DNA of 64,000 bases from Moniliella sp. 'wahieum' (lineage: Eukaryota; Basidiomycota; Moniliellomycetes; Moniliellales; Moniliellaceae). The notes beneath the pieces were generated by a model. It was not told the DNA's origin, did no database searches, and was given only the letters and a program-made list of their open reading frames with translations. Positions 47,586 through 59,378 of the stretch are shown piece by piece; the stretch's first letter is position 1, and the number at the start of each line of letters is the position of its first letter. The stretch spans positions 1 through 64,000 of the forward strand of contig RSEE01000069.1 of assembly GCA_003971905.1 (NCBI GenBank), in the 5' to 3' direction. The translations under genes were made by a program, and so were the position numbers.

Positions 47586-48576
47586 ATGCTCGTCGTCCGC
47601 ACCGGTGCGTGCGCCGTCGCCACCGCTGCGCCCCGTGCGCTGCGGGCATGGCGACCAGCGCGTGTCTGCGTACCCCCAAGCACGACCCCTCCTCCACCCT
47701 CGCCCACGACTACAAGATCCACCACCCCATCGGCAGCTGCCGCCGCTGCCTACGCTCGAGCCCCCGCGCATGCAGGCCAGCGAGGCCGTCGGCAACATCC
47801 TCTACAACACGCCCGCTCCCAGCAGCGAGCCTCTGAAGCGGCATACGCTTACTGCGCTTGTGCAGGACGAGCCTGGAGTGCTGTCTCGCGTGGCTGGCAC
47901 CCTTGCCGCGCGTGGGTTCAACATTGACTCGCTTGTTGTCTGTTCCACCGAGGTGCCGGACCTGTCACGGATGTGTATCGTGCTCAAGGGCCAAGATGCG
48001 GTAGTGGAACAAGCGCGACGGCAACTGGAGGACTTGGTGCCCGTCTGGGCCGTGCTCGATTACCACGCGTACCCGTACCATTGAGCGCGAACTGTTCCTT
48101 GCCAAGGTCAGTCTCTTGGGGCCGGAGTACTTTCAGCAGCAGGTGCGGCAAGCTGCCGCGCAAGGTTTACCGACCGCCGCGTCGGTCGCAGACGCCACTG
48201 AGGAACCCAAGTTGCCGCCGGACGTGCAAGCTGAGCGTATTCCTGTGCCCGCCCGCCCGCCGGGCCCGCCGCCTGGGATCCGTCTGAGCCCCACGACGCC
48301 CTGCGGATCAAAGGAGAACATTTGCGTCACATTATTGCTTTGGCAGAACAGTTCCAAGGCCGTGTGGTGGACGTGAGCACCGAGTCGGTCATTGTCGAGG
48401 TGAGCGGCAAGTCGAGTCGGTGTGAGGCGCTACTCAAGCTGCTCCGTCCGTTTGGAATCATTGAGTGTGCCCGTTCGGGTACCATGGTGCTGCCGCGCGC
48501 CAAGATGGAGGAGGAGCAGGACGAAAAGGTAGCCGAGCAGGTGCACGTTGATGCCAGCCTGCTGCCACCCGGGTAA
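47586..48576 (+). CDS. ILV6: Acetolactate synthase regulatory (small) subunit, mitochondrial
   Basis: Binds the catalytic Ilv2 subunit in mitochondria and confers valine feedback in branched-chain amino-acid synthesis. The N-terminus from ATG 47586 is Arg/Ala-rich, fitting a mitochondrial presequence. A fungal-type segment HDYKIHHPIG follows, then NILYNTP, the ACT domain LVQDEPGVLSRVAGTLAARG and FNIDSLVVC, DLSRMCIVLKG, EQARRQLEDLVPVWAVLDY, IERELFLAKVSLLGPEYF, a fungal-type insert (48145-48300) and the C-terminal domain LRHIIALAEQFQGRVVDVST to RPFGIIECARSGTMVLPR. The stop is TAA at 48574. Frame changes lie near 47755, 48066, 48100 and 48300. Confidence 0.95.
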
Positions 48577-48939
48577 AGGGTGCTTTGTGTTGTTGTCGTG
48601 TTGCCAACCAGGGCATTTCATGGTTTGGCCTAGGGTGGGCCGGTGTCGGTGTCGTGAATTGCATCCCGTCCAAAGCGCATTGTCGCTGCCCAGGACGCAG
48701 CGGAGGAGTATAGATAGGATGGCCGATGGATTCGCCCCGTAGTGGAAACCCAATGCCGAAACCAACCGCAGCAGCAGCCAGCCGCACGTGGCCGCCTGAA
48801 ACGTTCAACAACGGCGCGTCGGAGGGTGGTTGTTGGGTTGGTTGGGTGGCTCCAACCGAAGCGGCGAGCCGAGCGGGGGCTGCGTTCGGCTGGCCAGCCG
48901 CCATCGCTGACGGCTCGTCGGTCTTGCTCGCAAGCGAGG

Positions 48940-50951
48940 ATGGCGTGGCCCGCCGCGGTGGCACGTGCCCTGGCTGACCCGGACAGCGTTCCTACCGACG
49001 CCGACTGGGCGTCGCTGGCATCGTGCATGGGGGTGGGCGGGGGTGCTGATGGGTCGCTGGCCACGGCGTTGGCCAGGGTGGCCGACGAGCAGGACACGTT
49101 TACGTCGGTGCGATCGTGGCAGGACTTGGTGCGCCGCTACGCGGCGCGCGAGGAAGGGTTTGGCGTTGGTGTTGGTTGTTGGTGTTGGTGGTAGTGTTGG
49201 TCTGTGCGGATCGTCATTGTCCCACCCAGTCGCGTACCCGCTGATGGGGGTGATGCCTACCCGTGGCGCTGCCCATCCCACCCTCTCGCCCACTTGCACC
49301 AGCAATCCTCCGCCGCACCAGCACTGGCGACACGGAGGTCAGCATCTGCCCCCGGCAGCAAATTGCCGTTGTGCGTAACCGTGCGGGCACGATCTGGACG
49401 TTGACCTGCGCTCGGAGCAGTGGGGCAAGATGTTGTGGGGAGTGCCGTCCCGAGCTTATCGCGTACGATGACCGTGTCGGTGCAAGAGGACTGGATTCTG
49501 ATTCAACGCGTTGGTGTGTAACTTTGGTTGGGGCCTTGCCCAGTGTGCGCTGGTTTTGTTGTACTGTGGGCGTCGCGTACTGACGATTGTCGTCTGTGCC
49601 CAGAAGCCTTTTCTCCCTTTCGGATGCAGCTGGAGTGTACTCGCACGCCGACTGTCCGCGGGGGGAGTACTGCCACGTGCACAGTATCGCCAGTCTAGAT
49701 CTACTCAACACGAGCGACCTGGTCGAGGACCCTATCCCCCTTTCCCTCTCAGGCGAGCAATTTGTAGTTCTACGTCCTGATCATTCGCTCGCGCTCTTTC
49801 GTTTGGACCAATGTGACCCCATCCAGGTCGTCCAGGTAGCGGACGAGGTACAGAGGATGCTCACTGACGACGAGGACGACATGGCGACTGGAATCCGGTG
49901 CACGCTCCTACACCCATCTGCTTTGATGGCGCCCACACCGTCTTCCTTTCGGTGCCCGGAAACGTTGTGGGCGTGGACCTGGAGGATGGGAAAGTGACGT
50001 GGCGCCTGACGGACCTAGTGCCGCACTTGGCCGTTGTACAAGCTACCCCCAGTGCTCTGACGCCGTCAAAGCCCAAGCAAGAAGGTGGGCCGTGGTTGCA
50101 CCCGGTGGAACTGGTGCCTTCGCACCTGGCTGTCGGCGAGGCCCTTGGTACCGTACGTTCTCATTTGCTCCCTCTCCTAACCCCCCCCCCCCCTTCCCCT
50201 CCTCCGTCCATCTTACCTTTCTCTCCCCCTTGCAACGGGAGAGCAACGCGAGAAACGAAGGCGATGAAAACCAACACTAACGATGAGCCAACTTGGCCAA
50301 TAGGATCCGATGAAAATCCAACACGAAGGCGCCTCGCTCGTTCTGGCCACGCCGAGCAGGCTAGTGATTGTACCCCAGCTTTCTGTGCGCAAGGGCACAT
50401 TGGTACAGCTTCCTCGACGCTGGTCCCGTCCACCAGGGACGCAAGCTCCCTTCCACGGCCCATCGCCTTCGCTCTCCTGTGGTGTGAGTGTGGCTGGGTC
50501 GCGCGTGCTGTGGCTCACGCCGCTCGCGCCGCTTCTTCTGGGTTCGGAGAGGCGGGGGTGAGCGGGGTGGATCTGTGGATGGGCGCGGGGTGTGGGACTG
50601 GAAGGGAAGGACGAGGGGGTACGAGGGTAATCGCTCACTCTCCTCCGTCCCTGGTCAGCACCAAGACTGGGCACCGGTGGCCGTATTGACCCGGAGCGGG
50701 GCGTACTTGTTGGGCACGTTACGGGGTCGGGCAGCGGGACCGGACGACCCGGTACCGCAAGCGAGTCAATGGTTATGTGGGAATTTGGTTCGAGCGCGGT
50801 ACGCGCCTTGCAGTTGGGTACGCAGCGGCACTTGCGAATGTGTATCGTGGACGAGGTGAATGCGCCTCCACCTGCCCGTCTCCGACGCCGGGCTCGCTCC
50901 CGCCCCCGCTCCCGCTCCCGGTCTCGGTCGCGTAGGGGTTCGGATTCGTGA
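48940..50951 (+). CDS. Unidentified protein, possible F-box/beta-propeller type, RS-rich tail
   Basis: Not securely identified. The N-terminal part reads TSVRSWQDLVRRYAAREEG, which resembles the end of an F-box. Downstream segments have the alternating hydrophobic pattern of beta-propeller blades: CHVHSIASLDLL, SLSGEQFVVLRPDHSLALFR, AHTVFLSVPGNVVGVDLEDG (with VTWRLTDLV), GASLVLATPSRLVIVPQL and WAPVAVLTRSGAYLLGTLRG. Introns are likely from 49160 to about 49233 (ending CCCAG) and from 50153 (GTACGT). The tail is a run of Arg and Ser ending at TGA 50949. The assignment rests on pattern only; a PQQ-like or WD-like fold without an F-box is equally possible. The true start may lie up to 200 bases upstream. 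Confidence 0.45.
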
Positions 50952-51414
50952 AGGAGCGCGAGAGTGGGACTCGCTGCAACGCAACGTAACGCAAAACAAC
51001 ACAACGCAACGGAAGTAAGGAGAGGGAGAGGCAGGTGGGGCCGTTCCTTCGCTAGACCGATTCTGTACGCTCCCTCGCCCACACAGGAGTGGGCTTTCCC
51101 ACCCTGGATGAACCGATCCCCGGTGATGTCGGATGTGGATACCGGCGGACCGAGGAATATTAGACAGGTACTATAACCTGTAACCGATAACCGGCAAAAT
51201 CCTGCCTGGACGAAGTCGGTACCATACATCAGTATTTTTAGGAATGTCACCGGTACTTCGCAACGAGCCCACGCGAGCCCATGCGGAAGAAAGAGGCTTA
51301 AAGGTTAAAACCTGACCTCGACTGCTGCCTGTGAGTGGACTATTCACTAGGGACAAGTCACTAGGGACTGGGTGCGGTTCGTGCCGGATTCAGATTCGTC
51401 AAGCAAGGTGATAC

Positions 51415-51480
51415 ATATGAACGGGAAACGGGAAATGGGAAACGGGGAACGGAGAACGAAGAACGGAGAACGGGACCCAA
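51415..51480. repeat. Degenerate GGGAAACG/GGAGAACG repeat
   Basis: Short imperfect units of seven to eight bases in the 3' flank of the RhoGEF gene. Related CCATTTTCC-like sequence continues to about 51600. Confidence 0.6.
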
Positions 51481-51771
51481 GAAAAGCGAACAACACATCT
51501 TGCCTAGGGAGAGGAAAGGGGAAAGGGGGGAAGGGGGAAGGGAAGAAGAAAAATACAAAAGGAATGACAAAATGGAAATGGAAAATGGGAATGGGACGAG
51601 TAACGGGGGTGGGGTTCCGGGGCCGGGGTAGAACGATATTGTGGGTGTGGGCGTGGGCGAAACGGTACACCCAAACAGAACGAGAACGAGAACGAAACCA
51701 CCAAGACAAGACAAGACCAAGACCGAACCCAAACCGCGGAGGACGCGGATCGCAACACACCCACGCCCCAA

Positions 51772-54700
51772 TCACGACGAGAGCGCATGGACCGTACGAT
51801 CAAAGTCGGTAGCCCAGGCGGCTGCGGCGGCCGGGTCAGGGGCCGAGAGGTAGTAGATAGATTTGTGGTCGCGCAAACGGAGTGTGTTTCCTGTACGACC
51901 ATCTGGGTGGGGAGATGAGGTCGATGAGTGCGCGTAGGGTAGGCGTACTGGCGCCGAGGGGGAGAACGGGTCGTCCGGGGCAGAAGGAATGGAGTGGCGG
52001 CAAGGTGGTTGATGGGGAAGTAGAGGGGGGAGTAGAGGGGGATGGACTTGGATTTGGAATTGAATTTGGAATGGAGTTGGAGTTGAGTTGGAATTGGGGT
52101 GGGCAGCGGAGGCTGTGCATGGCCCGTGCCAAGTGGGAGGAGGAGAACCAGAACGTCAGAACAGAGTAACAAGGTGACGTGGGCCGTGACTTCCTCTTGC
52201 TCCAACACGTCCACCTTGATAGGTTCCTGGGCTGGGCTTATCTGTCCCTGTCCCTGGCCCTGTCCCTGGCCCATCGCCTGAGGCAGAGCCGGAGGCCGCA
52301 CGTACGTCTGGCCCGACCGAACAATCCTGCGGAGGAGGAGGCGGCCATCACGGACCAAGCGGCGGTGAGGCTGGACAAGGACACTCAATCGACCAGGAGG
52401 TAAAGACCACCTAACCTCTCTTGCCATGCGCACAAGCGGCGTTCGAGTTCAGCTTGCCGTTTCGCCTCGTTCATGCCATTTGCCATACGGAGGATGGAGG
52501 CCAAAGCGGCGAGGACAGGGTGGGCCGGCTGACCCTCGTCCGTCATCTCGGGCGGGATGGAGCGTAGCAGTCCCTCGAGCATGAGACGTAGCGCGGGATA
52601 CGCTGTACAGGCAAGAGGAGGTAACTGTCCAGACCGAGCGAGGCTGTGCGTGGGTCCAGCTGCGCTCGTTTGAGTAACTTGTGAATCGCCTTGCGCTGGG
52701 TGAGCGGGACCTCAGTCTCAGCCCATGCCAAGGGGGCTGAAGAGCCAGTGCTAGAAGGACCTGGGATGGACGTGCCGACGCCCGGACTGGGACCGAGACT
52801 GCGCTTACGCAGCGTGCCCGTCGCTGCGAGGTAGATTTGGACTTGAGCGTGTCCATGCCGCTAGGCACGGGCTGGTACCAGAGAGCTACGATCCGCTGTG
52901 CTTCGTCACAGTGGTTGATAAACGTAGCGTACATGCGGAGGAAGGCGGCATGGTCAACAATACCTTGGCCGCTGCGATGGCCGCTTCCAACGACCCGTCC
53001 TCCTCTGCCTCGGACGCGAGCAGAGGCGCAACAGCGTGCTGCAAGGCGGGCAAGAACCCCTCCTGGTGAAAGTGAAGCAACGACTCGACATTGCCAAATA
53101 CAGTGCGCATCTGCGCTTGCGTACGGCGACTTGTCCCCCTGGAGCGGGGTGTAAACGTCGACCAAAGCCTGGAGGCCCTTGACGTAGGACACTTCCGAGC
53201 TCAACAGTTCAATCAAGATCTTTCGTCGTCGTTGACCATCGGCCTTGGCCAAGGAACGTACATGGGCCACATGCGCCGCCACCTCCGGTCCGTTGGCCAT
53301 CATTGCAGGCCCCAAGCCCATTACGGGAATCGCGCCCTGGGCAGCCACGTCGTGCGCACCGGGCAACGACGGGTCGCGGGACAAGACGGTGCCAACCTCG
53401 TCTCGAGCGAGGAGGAAGAAAATGTCTGGGCCAAGTGAGGTCGTGAGGCCTGCGGGGACCCCGGGGCACTACCAGGCGAAGTTAATGGGCATCCTAAATC
53501 CTCCAGGTCGCGAAGGTACCGCATCAAACCCTGCAATTTGAGTTGGTGGTCCTCCCTTCTTCGCAGGGCAACCTCGCGCTTCGTCCGAGGTGGTGAGCTG
53601 CTGCAGGGCAGTTGCGAGCAGACTCAAATCGGGCAAGCTCGTGCGCCGGTCCGGGGCAGGACAGGGCACACTGTCGTACATTGGACCCGAAACCACCCGA
53701 TGACGCGAAGGTGTGGGCGGAGAGTTGCGGGGGCGACATGCCCAGTTCCGAACCGACGTTACCCCCCACGACAGAGTCTCCACCATCGAGCCATCGGGAT
53801 CGGCATGTGGCGGGTCGGAGAGAGTTTGCTGGGCCGCCTGAGTGGCGGTAATCGACGTCCAATCGTATCTTTCGTGTGTGCGCGGGTTTCTCGGCCGCAG
53901 GATGAAGAGGACCATTTGCGACTGGGCCGAACCAGCAACGGGGGCTTGGCGTGGGGCTCTTGGGGCGGGAAGGGGATTGCGGCAGGCAAGTGCAGCGAGG
54001 TGCCGGTACCGGTGCAACCATAAGAACCCAGCGAGGGAGACGTTCCCATAGACCCGGCTGTTGTTCCTGGGCTGGATGCGAGCAGAGAGCCTTGGCACGA
54101 CGAGAGGGAAGGTGGGAGGAGGAAGTGCGGCCGAGGAGAGGATGACCGATGAGCGGCGAGAGAGGGGCGGTGCGGATTCCATCACGGGGGATCAACATGT
54201 CCATCCACGGCTCGAGGAAAGGGTTGCCCTGCATGCGCAGGAGGGAGAGACGGGCAGTACGTCAGCCAGAGGCGGGGGCTGGGTCAGGCTATTGTTGGCC
54301 AAACTGAGCGAAGAAAGATGGGGCAATGAAGCCAGAGACTCAGGGATCTGCGTCGCGCCCGTATCGTCCCAGATCAAGGTTCGCAAGCTGGTCAGCTGAC
54401 CGATCCAGGCGGGCGGGGTGCCGAGTGGGTTGCCCGAGACGCGGAGCTCGCGGAGCGAAGTGCACAGAGCAAGGCTGCTGGGCAACCGGGACATAAGGCA
54501 GTCACTGACATCGAGGGTCAGCAGGTGAGTGGCCATGGTAGGCAGCACCACGTCCAGCAACTCCTCTAGCCGCGCATCGTGGGTCCCAGGGATATGCATG
54601 TGCTGTACCGGGCCATCGCGTGCGGTGTTGGCCAGTGCGACCGCCACATCGCGCACCGACTTGCCCTCGAGATGCAACGTGCCCGCGCCTGGGGCAGGCG

Positions 54701-55402
54701 GAGGGCTGCGGATGGGGGCGACGATGGGGGAAGGTGGTCGGGGCTGGGAAGGGCATTGGGGTTCCTCGGGGTCCACGTGCTGGGCTTGATCGGGCTCGGC
54801 GTGATCGGGAGGCTCGAGCGTCATGCTCTCGTTGCTCTGCTCCGACTCGTTTCGGGAAGGCACGCGTCGTTCGGAATCCGTCTCGTCTGCCTCGTCGTCA
54901 GCGACCATGTCGAGGGCAGATTTGCTCTCGGCCTCGTCGTCAGCGACCATGTCGAGGCCACAAGGGGGGGCTCGCACCGAGCCAGCTCGGGCAGGGGCGG
55001 GCGCTCGAGGTCGAGCGAGGGCTGTGTGGCAGAGGTGGCGGTACTGCGTACCGTCCAGATGGAAGCGCGGGAGGCGCGTGTGGAGGAGCTGTAGCGGTTG
55101 GAGCCGCTGGGGCGAGGAGGCGTCGTGGTGCGTGGCTCGGGGCAGCGGGGGCAGCGGGGCGTACATGAACGCACGCGGGTCGGTGGGCGCCGGCAGCGAG
55201 GTGCGCACGGCGGAGGAGGGAGACCGAGGCTCGCGGGGACGGGATGGGGGACAGCGGCGGGGCGAGCGGGGCGAGCAGGGCGAGGGGGCGCGCGGGGGCG
55301 GGGCGGGCGCAGAGGGACAAGGTGGTCGTCCTGGGCAGGCAGGCGGGGAGACGAGGGGGCAGTGGCGGCGGAGTGGAAGGACTGGTTGCTGGCGGTGGAC
55401 AT
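51772..55402 (-). CDS. Rho-family guanine nucleotide exchange factor with LRR, DH and PH domains
   Basis: Predicted activator of a Rho/Cdc42 GTPase. From ATG 55402 (MSTASNQSFHSAATAP) a Pro/Ser-rich region includes a 42-base near-duplication giving LDMVADDEAES twice (54900-54970). Leucine-rich repeats follow at 54540-54270: LLTLDVSDC, LRELRVSGNPLG, LRTLIWDDTG, IPESLASLPHLSSLSLANNS. After a Ser/Pro linker comes the DH domain (53300-52400) with the entry helix RRRKILIELLSSEVSYVKGL, AFLRMYATFINHCDEA, and the hallmark LLPVQRIPRYRLML. A short intron after AWQERLGG leads to a PH domain: HRRLVRDGRLLLRR, HVTLLLCSDVLVLL and the closing helix AAAWATDFDRTVHAL, then TGA at 51772-51774. A TTGGATTT-type repeat (52020-52100) lies inside the PH loop. 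Many frame changes occur. Confidence 0.85.
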
Positions 55403-57417
55403 GGGCCCCAGGGGAAGAGGACAGAGGAGGCCATGGGGAGGGCGGGGGGTGGTGGGCTGAGGGAGGGGGATGGATGGGGGCGGGCAGGGCAGCGAAGGTG
55501 AAGCGGCAGACGCAAGGGAGAGGGAGGCGTGCTCGCAGCTGCAGGTACGCCGGTGTCTCTGCTGGGTTTTTTTCCGGGTGGCCCTGTGCGGCTGGGCTGC
55601 GGTGTGCGATACGCGTGATGCGTGACCACCGCGGCTCCCGCACACGGGCGGGGTGCGTGGGCTGGGCAGCCCCTGGGGCAGCTGTCTTGGGCGGCGTGAA
55701 ACGGGGGTGAGCGTCACGCGTGGGGCGGCGACGGAGACAGCAACACGGGCGCCGTGCGGGGCTGATAAGCGCCGCTGCGTTTGCGCTTGGCTGGGCGGCG
55801 GGCGTGCATGCCACATGTCATGTCCGGTGCAGCGTGCAGGCGGGGGGCGGGGGGCGGGCGAGTCATGTGGTGGCTGCTATCGGCCGCCGCACGGGGGCAG
55901 TGCGCGTGCGCGCTTTGCAACGCTCAGGCACAGGCACTGGGGTGCGGTGCAGCTGTCCCGTGCGGTGCCACCCGCCCCCCCCTAAGCAGGGGGGTGCTCA
56001 GAGCCACATGCTGTCTGCAGACGCTGCCCCCCTGCGGCCCACTTGCGGCGCCACTGCCGCTGCGGCTGCCCTGAGCTCAGGCCTGACCCTGGCTGGCCCA
56101 AACTCCCACTCGCACTACGCATGGGCATGTGCCCGCACACGTGGCCCCTCTCGTTCCCAGCCCCACGCCTCATGCCCTCATGGCCTCATCCACCATCCTA
56201 TCCCCCCGCTCGCTCGCCCCTCGTGCTCTGACGTGTGAATGTGACATGTGATCCATTGATTATTGATTCGCGACGGCGACACAGATCCCATTTTCCAGAT
56301 TCAGATCTGGTATCTAATCTGGATCTTCTGGATGGCCGGGCCATGCTTTCCAGCAAAGCTTGATACTTGAATTTGAAATTTGATCCGCTCGCCCGCTGCA
56401 TCATCCATCCATCACCGGTCACCCGCGTCTCCATCGCAGGCAGGAGGCCAGCGCCCCCGTAGTGACTGTGAGGTACCGAATACGCCAAGAGCACGACGCT
56501 CTTCGAAGAACTCGCTCAGTAGCCAGCGTAGTCAACTGACGTGCTCCTGCTACCATGCTACCCCATCCTGCCCTCGCCACTTGTGTACTTGTCCTGCACC
56601 CACATGGCCTTGCCCCGACCGACCGACCGAGAGGGGAAGAGAGAGGGGGAGAGAGGGGGAAAGACCCCCGCAGTGAAAGTTTTCGGGGGCAACGTGGCGT
56701 GCTCTGGGGCGAGTGTTGCGCCACAAAAACACCTACGTAACAATGGCATCTGAATCTGAATCGCAAGTGGCAATATTGCAATGTTTGCGCTTAGCAGCCA
56801 CGTGGCCGATGGCAGACGCATACCACATCAGGCAGGTCCACCCCCTTCCCCACACCAGCCGTCCTCAGGGGGCGCTTGCGAGCATTCTCCAGGTGGGCGA
56901 CTCGACTTGGGAACATTGGTTGGTTGGTCGGGCAGCTGCCACAGTAATAGGGAACCAATGGGAAATGGGACAACAGCGGGCAGTGCAGCGCAGAGATCTC
57001 TGCCGTTTCTTTTTTCTTATTTGTCCAGCCCACCGCGCCCAGTCTGTGTTTCCTCCATCTCCTCAGACTCCTGGCTGGCTTGGTGCGCTGGCTGGGCGCC
57101 CTTTGCCTCGGAGCGTGGCTCTGCCCCGGCCCACCCACCCTTGCCCGTCCGACTGACCCCGTCTGGGCTGTCTCATCTGAGATCTGACTGCTATAGTTAC
57201 TCTACTACTAGCACCACACACACTCCACCACCACCACAGGGTGCCCTACTATATACTTTTGGTCCAACAAGCTTTTCCTCAGCGCTCAGCTGAGCTGAGC
57301 GCCGCTTGAAGCGGCCCCTTGGCGCTCCCTAACCCCAGCCCCTACCCGCCCTACAACGTGATACACCGCGGGTGGGAGCCCACCAGCAAAACGCAACACA
57401 ACACAGCCCCATAATTC
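55403..57417. other. Divergent intergenic region, no recognisable gene
   Basis: Two kilobases between the RhoGEF (-) and the F-BAR-like gene (+), presumably holding both promoters. Long GC-rich open frames here (for example minus-strand frames reaching 55816) lack any recognisable domain upstream of 55402. A hairpin of the form CCCCCCC-TAAGCA-GGGGGG lies near 55976-55996. Confidence 0.45.
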
Positions 57418-59378
57418 ATGCACCACACCCTCTCGAGAGCCGCCACCCATCTGCCTGCCAATCCTTCTCTCTCCCTCTCGCCCGCCTCATTTGCCCCCGG
57501 GAGCATGCTGGCCAGCAGCGCTACTGTCCCGGCCCCAGCGCACCTGACGACGCTCGTTGCCTTCGTGCGCGAATACAGCGCCCTGGAACAAGACTATGCC
57601 GCCTCGCTCGCCCGTGTCGCGCAGCGCTACCACCGCCCATCTTGGCCCGCACCACCGCTGGTCCCTCGAGCCACCAATTGCCCCTGGCGCTAGCCCAGGC
57701 CGCCGAGGCGCACAGGCACTTGCACACCGCCCTCACAGACCAGGTACAGCTCATGCTTTCCGCTCCGGCACCTTTCGAAGCAGCTCCCGCGCCCGCCCTG
57801 GCCCTGTTCCAGCGCGCCTGTGATGCTGTTCAAGTCGCATCCCAACGAGCTGCGCGTAGCCATTTGGCAGCCCTGCTTGCCGCCGATACATCCTCTTCGA
57901 ACGATACGCCACCCATTGCGCCCGCTTGCCGGCACCTCACCTATGCCTCCTCCGCCATACGTCGAGCCTGCTCAGCGGCCAGCCGTGGTGGACGACAAGA
58001 CGGAGCAGCTACTCTCCTCTTCCCCTGCGCGACCTCCTGGCGACCTTCCCCCACTCAGTTCCCGTACCTGCCTTACCTCTGCCCCAGGATCTTGCTCGTT
58101 GTCCCGCCCGCCCAGCCACGTATCGACCACAGTCGACCTTCACGATCCCACCTCGCCCACTCGATCCTCCGTGTCGCACCGGCACAGACTGCGCGCGACG
58201 TTATCCTCTTTGTCGCTTAGCTCGGGCGCGGAAGGCACCGCGAGCGGGTCTCTCAAGTCCGTCTTGCACGTAGGCATGGGAATGGGAATGGGAATGGGAA
58301 TGGGAATGGGAATGGGCAAAGGCCGTGCCGACCGTTCGCCCGCTTCCGCAGGGTCATCTACCGCCCCCCCCATCGGCAGGCCGGGCGATCCTAGCTACCT
58401 CCTCTACGTCCACGTCCAGCTCTACCTGCGCTACACCCCTTTCTGGACGGAGGGGCGGTGCATGGGCTTCGACGGACACGTACGCTGGACCTTCTTTTAC
58501 CGAAGAAAGCGCAAGCGCGTCGGCCAGGGCACTTGACCAGGGCCTCGACCTCGACCTCAGCCTCGACTTCGTCCTTGGGCAGCAGTTCTCCATCGGAAAG
58601 TGGGCGCGTACGACGGCCAAAGCGAGCTGCGATCGAGCCGGGTGAGATTGGGTGGGAAGGCGTCGTGCAGCAGGACACGTTACGCCAGCTGTACCGTACC
58701 CCTGGCACAGGGTCGATCGAGACGCTTAACTTGGCGTACCAAGGAACCTGGACGGGAAAAGGACGTACAAACCGTCATGTGCTGGCCAATACCAATAGCG
58801 TGCGTGGTGCAGGGGGTGAGGGTGAACAGGCACGTTCGACCGCCACCGTCCGTTCAGCGCAAGATAAGGAGGTAACCAGTACCGACGAACCTCGTCCGTT
58901 CCTTGGTACCACCTTGGTCGGTGGTGCCAGTTCAGGTGTAGGTGCAGCCACTGCGGTCCCGCCTCCCCAACCTACGTTTCACGAGGAAGTAAGTTTCCCC
59001 CCCGGGACTAAGCCGAAGCGCCACGCCAAAGTACGTGGGCAACCTAGTGCGCCGCAAGTGGGCAAGAAGCGCAGTCTGCGACGTCCCTGGGCTGCATCGT
59101 CTAGTATCAGTTTATTTGGATTGACTACGAAGCAATCGTCCGACCCGTTCCAGTCCCCTTCTTCTGCTCATCCGTCCCCTTCTCCTTCACATTCTCATTT
59201 GCATTCTCCTTCGCCTTCTCAATTGCATTCACCTTCTCAATCGCATTCGCCTTCTCAATCGCATTCCCCTTTTGATTCGCACTGGGCCGCAAGTGCCCCG
59301 GAGGTTGCGCCGGGTGCCTCGTCGCGAAGCACAAGTCCCAGACCGACAAGGTGGGGCACTTCGTACGTGATCTACTGA
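57418..59378 (+). CDS. F-BAR (FCH)-like protein, tentative
   Basis: The N-terminal part reads LTTLVAFVREYSALEQDYAA then SLARVAQRYHR, the typical first helix of an F-BAR/FCH domain, which bends membranes and links them to actin at cytokinesis or endocytosis sites. Further helix-like parts follow in other frames (EAHRHLHTALTDQVQLML; LALFQRACDAVQVASQRAAR; LFERYATHCARL). The middle is Ser/Pro-rich with a GGAATG hexamer array giving Gly-Met repeats (58273-58319). The C-terminal third, in one long frame (58458-59378), includes GEIGWEGVVQQDTLRQLYRT and a Ser/His/Pro repeat region (59150-59282), ending TGA at 59376. Only the first helix supports the family call. The start ATG is at 57418, or an inner one at 57505. 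Confidence 0.5.
58273..58319. repeat. Hexanucleotide array GGAATG, seven to eight copies
   Basis: Perfect tandem six-base units encoding Gly-Met dipeptides in the plus frame of the F-BAR-like gene. Confidence 0.9.
59150..59282. repeat. Imperfect 12-18-base coding repeat (TTCTCAATCGCATTCGCC type)
   Basis: Repeats give Ser-Gln-Ser-His-Ser-Pro peptides close to the C-terminus of the F-BAR-like protein, so they are probably translated. Confidence 0.8.

Noticed and set aside
55410..55816. Extension of the RhoGEF frame upstream to about 55816
   Set aside because: The upstream part has no domain and is Pro/Arg-rich, while ATG 55402 begins a more protein-like Ser-rich N-terminus; the extension is likely leader or promoter.
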